A stretch of DNA of 64,000 nt from an uncultured Bacteroidia bacterium (lineage in GTDB: Bacteria > Bacteroidota > Bacteroidia > Bacteroidales > F082): contig CADAVB010000005.1 in the NCBI GenBank assembly GCA_902791165.1, positions 1 through 64,000 of the forward strand, in the 5' to 3' direction. Position numbers and translations under genes: made by a program. How positions within the stretch are numbered: the stretch's first letter is position 1; each line of letters begins with the position of its first letter. The notes beneath the pieces were generated by a model, which did not search any database, was not told the origin of the DNA, and saw nothing but the letters and a program-made list of their open reading frames with translations. This document shows, piece after piece, positions 62,161 through 64,000 of the stretch.

Positions 62161-64000
62161 ATGAGCAAACTGTCCGAATCTAAATCTGTAGAATCCAAAG
62201 TCACCGAGTGGCTCACCCAGTTGGGTTGGGAATACCGCTCGGCGGAGGATTTGAAACCCTATAACCGCTTGCAGATGAATGCGGTGGTGGAGCCGATACT
62301 AGTGGAGCAGGTAATGGCTTTGAATGGCATCAGCCAGCAAGCGGCCAAGATGGCGGTGGAGACTTTGCTCAACAACCTGCGCAATCCCATCCCCATTGAG
62401 GGCAACGAGAAGTTCCTCAACCAACTCTGCGATGGCGTCAACATCACGATTGACCATAAAGACTGCACCATACGCTTCATCAATTTTGAGGACATTTGGA
62501 AAAACAGCCTCATCGTCACCAACCAATTTGCGGTGCAACAGGTACGTGCAGACATCTGCCTGTTGGTCAATGGCATACCGTTAGTGCCCATCGAGGCTAA
62601 GCAGTGCGCAAGGCGCGGCACCAACTGGCTTGAAGGCGTGCGCCAGTTCCAGACCTACGACCGCCGAAGCGAGAAACTGTTTGTGTGTCACCTCTTTGGC
62701 GTGGCATGTAACGGAAGGCTGAGCAAATACGGCATTCTGGGTGCATCGTCGTCCTATTTCAACGAGTGGAAGGATTCGGTCATCGCCGACAAATACGACA
62801 ATCCGCTGTTGCATCCTGAAAACGAGTTGTGCCGTGTCTATAAGGATGAAAAGGATGGCCTAATGCACTTCGATGTGGAGCGGTTGCCTAACGGTCAGTT
62901 ACTCGAACAGATGAAGTTTGGCATCATTGGTTTGTTGCAGCCTGAGCGTGTGCTTGACATCCTGCAACATTTCATTGTGTTTGAGCGCGACGACAACAAG
63001 ATCATCAAGAAAGTGGCGCGTTACCAGCAACTGCGAGCGGCCAACAAGATTGTGGATAGGGTGGTGCAGTCCGACAAGGCGCAAGGCGTGATTTGGCACA
63101 CCCAAGGTTCGGGCAAGTCGCTCACCATGCTTTACACTGCCTACAAACTCCGCAAGACCGAAACCTTGAACGATCCGACCATTTTCATCGTGGTGGACCG
63201 CAAGGACCTGAAAGACCAGATGGACGACACCTTCTTCAACTGTGTGTTTCCGAATGCGCGGGTGGTGATGAGTATTGGCGACCTGAAAAGCATACTCAGA
63301 AACCAACCTGCTGGCGTGTTCATCACCACCATTCAGAAGTTCAAGGAGTTGGGCGAGATCAAGGACGAGCGCGACAATGTCATCGTGCTCATAGATGAAG
63401 CTCACCGCACCGAATACGGCGACTATCAGATGGAACTGCGTGCCGTGTTGCCCAACGCCAAGCGTTTCGCCTTCACGGGTACGCCGATTCCCAAGACCCA
63501 TCGGGAGTTTGGCATCAAGGATGAAAACGGCAAGATAGAGTATTATTTGGACAAATACAGTGTCATCGATGCCATCAACGACGGGGCCACCAAGCCCATC
63601 CGCTACACTTTGGGTCCTTCGCAGTGGTTTTTGGACAAGGAAAACCTCAAACAAGGCTACGCGGAAATCACTGCCGAGTTGGAGGAAGACCAGAAACGCT
63701 TGGTGGAACAACGTGTGCAGCCATGGAAAACCCTGATGAAGAAGCCTGAGCGCATCAAGACCTTGGCCGCCGACATTGCCAAAGACTTTCGCGAGCGATT
63801 GGAGCCGCAAGGCTTCAAGGCGCAAGTGGTGGCTATCGACAAGGAGGCTTGTGTGCTGTACTACAACGAATTGCTCAACTATTTCGATCCATCGGAAATC
63901 CGTATCATCTTTTCCACAGGACAATACGAAACCAGCGAACGTTACGACCTCTTTTCGCCGTTCTACATCGACGACAAGGAACGCAAACGCCTAATCGACA
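62161..64000 (+). CDS. hsdR: Type I restriction subunit HsdR, cut by the window edge
   Basis: The first 613 residues of the translocating endonuclease subunit. The N-terminal nuclease domain has RADICLLV (Asp131) and PIEAK (Glu145, Lys147), the PD-(D/E)xK site. The helicase motor follows: Walker A TQGSGKS (Lys319), VVDRKDLKDQMDDTF (motif Ia), DEAH at 412-415, and FTGTPI (motif III). The frame remains open at 64000; about a third to a half of the protein lies outside. It starts 2 bp after the BRO-N/Fic stop, so they are likely co-translated. Confidence 0.95.
   Translation, partial: MSKLSESKSVESKVTEWLTQLGWEYRSAEDLKPYNRLQMNAVVEPILVEQVMALNGISQQAAKMAVETLLNNLRNPIPIEGNEKFLNQLCDGVNITIDHKDCTIRFINFEDIWKNSLIVTNQFAVQQVRADICLLVNGIPLVPIEAKQCARRGTNWLEGVRQFQTYDRRSEKLFVCHLFGVACNGRLSKYGILGASSSYFNEWKDSVIADKYDNPLLHPENELCRVYKDEKDGLMHFDVERLPNGQLLEQMKFGIIGLLQPERVLDILQHFIVFERDDNKIIKKVARYQQLRAANKIVDRVVQSDKAQGVIWHTQGSGKSLTMLYTAYKLRKTETLNDPTIFIVVDRKDLKDQMDDTFFNCVFPNARVVMSIGDLKSILRNQPAGVFITTIQKFKELGEIKDERDNVIVLIDEAHRTEYGDYQMELRAVLPNAKRFAFTGTPIPKTHREFGIKDENGKIEYYLDKYSVIDAINDGATKPIRYTLGPSQWFLDKENLKQGYAEITAELEEDQKRLVEQRVQPWKTLMKKPERIKTLAADIAKDFRERLEPQGFKAQVVAIDKEACVLYYNELLNYFDPSEIRIIFSTGQYETSERYDLFSPFYIDDKERKRLID

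Overview
The window comes from a member of the Bacteroidota, most likely an uncultured Bacteroidales-type bacterium. Evidence read from the sequence: type IX secretion (T9SS) genes porV, porU, gldJ and porT; Bacteroidota-specific pairs such as DUF4254-GT9 and ubiE-porT; and many promoters of the Bacteroidota form (-33 TTTG, about 19 bp spacer, -7 TAnnTTTG). Chromosomal genes have a balanced base composition; several accessory genes are clearly AT-rich. The window is gene-dense and holds one tRNA and the RNase P RNA.

Layout. 1-5.6 kb: GNAT/MFS pair, hicBA toxin-antitoxin, hsp20, an orphan gene and a decayed fragment, then an ECF sigma factor with two small membrane proteins. 5.7-8 kb: outer-membrane porin plus Gate-domain inner-membrane transporter. 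8.1-20.9 kb: T9SS block (porV, two tandem PorU-like C25 peptidases, gldJ), then murF and anmK. 21-25.7 kb: DUF4143 ATPase behind four 23-bp tandem repeats, then flippase, methyltransferase and glycosyltransferase. 25.7-28.6 kb: lpxD-lpxC-lpxA, with lpxC not fused to fabZ. 28.8-36.7 kb: housekeeping genes (aminotransferase, DUF4254/GT9, ubiE, porT, tRNA-Glu, lplA, miaB). 36.7-41.8 kb: accessory island with a DUF1016 nuclease gene interrupted by an amber codon, orphan genes, a membrane/coiled-coil plus Mrr-type nuclease pair, and a BRO-N protein bounded by two identical 53-bp direct repeats that carry promoters. 41.8-54.4 kb: mtaB, rpsT, radC, wecB, rpsF-rpsR-rplI, RNA methyltransferases, dnaA, a frameshifted prmC, rnpB, and a hemerythrin/LuxR pair. 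54.5-64 kb: a type I restriction-modification locus running off the window end.

The most unusual part is the restriction locus. Between hsdS and hsdR lies an AT-rich cassette: a two-helix membrane protein, a 426-residue protein with the N-terminal Thr, Asp and Lys pattern and C-terminal strand motif of proteasome-beta Ntn hydrolases, and a 59-residue protein overlapping it by 8 bp. These are followed by a BRO-N/Fic fusion. The locus thus combines DNA modification and cleavage with a predicted proteasome-like protease and a predicted protein AMP-transferase. My working inference is that the cassette is an accessory defence or guard module carried by the hsd locus; nothing in the sequence proves this.
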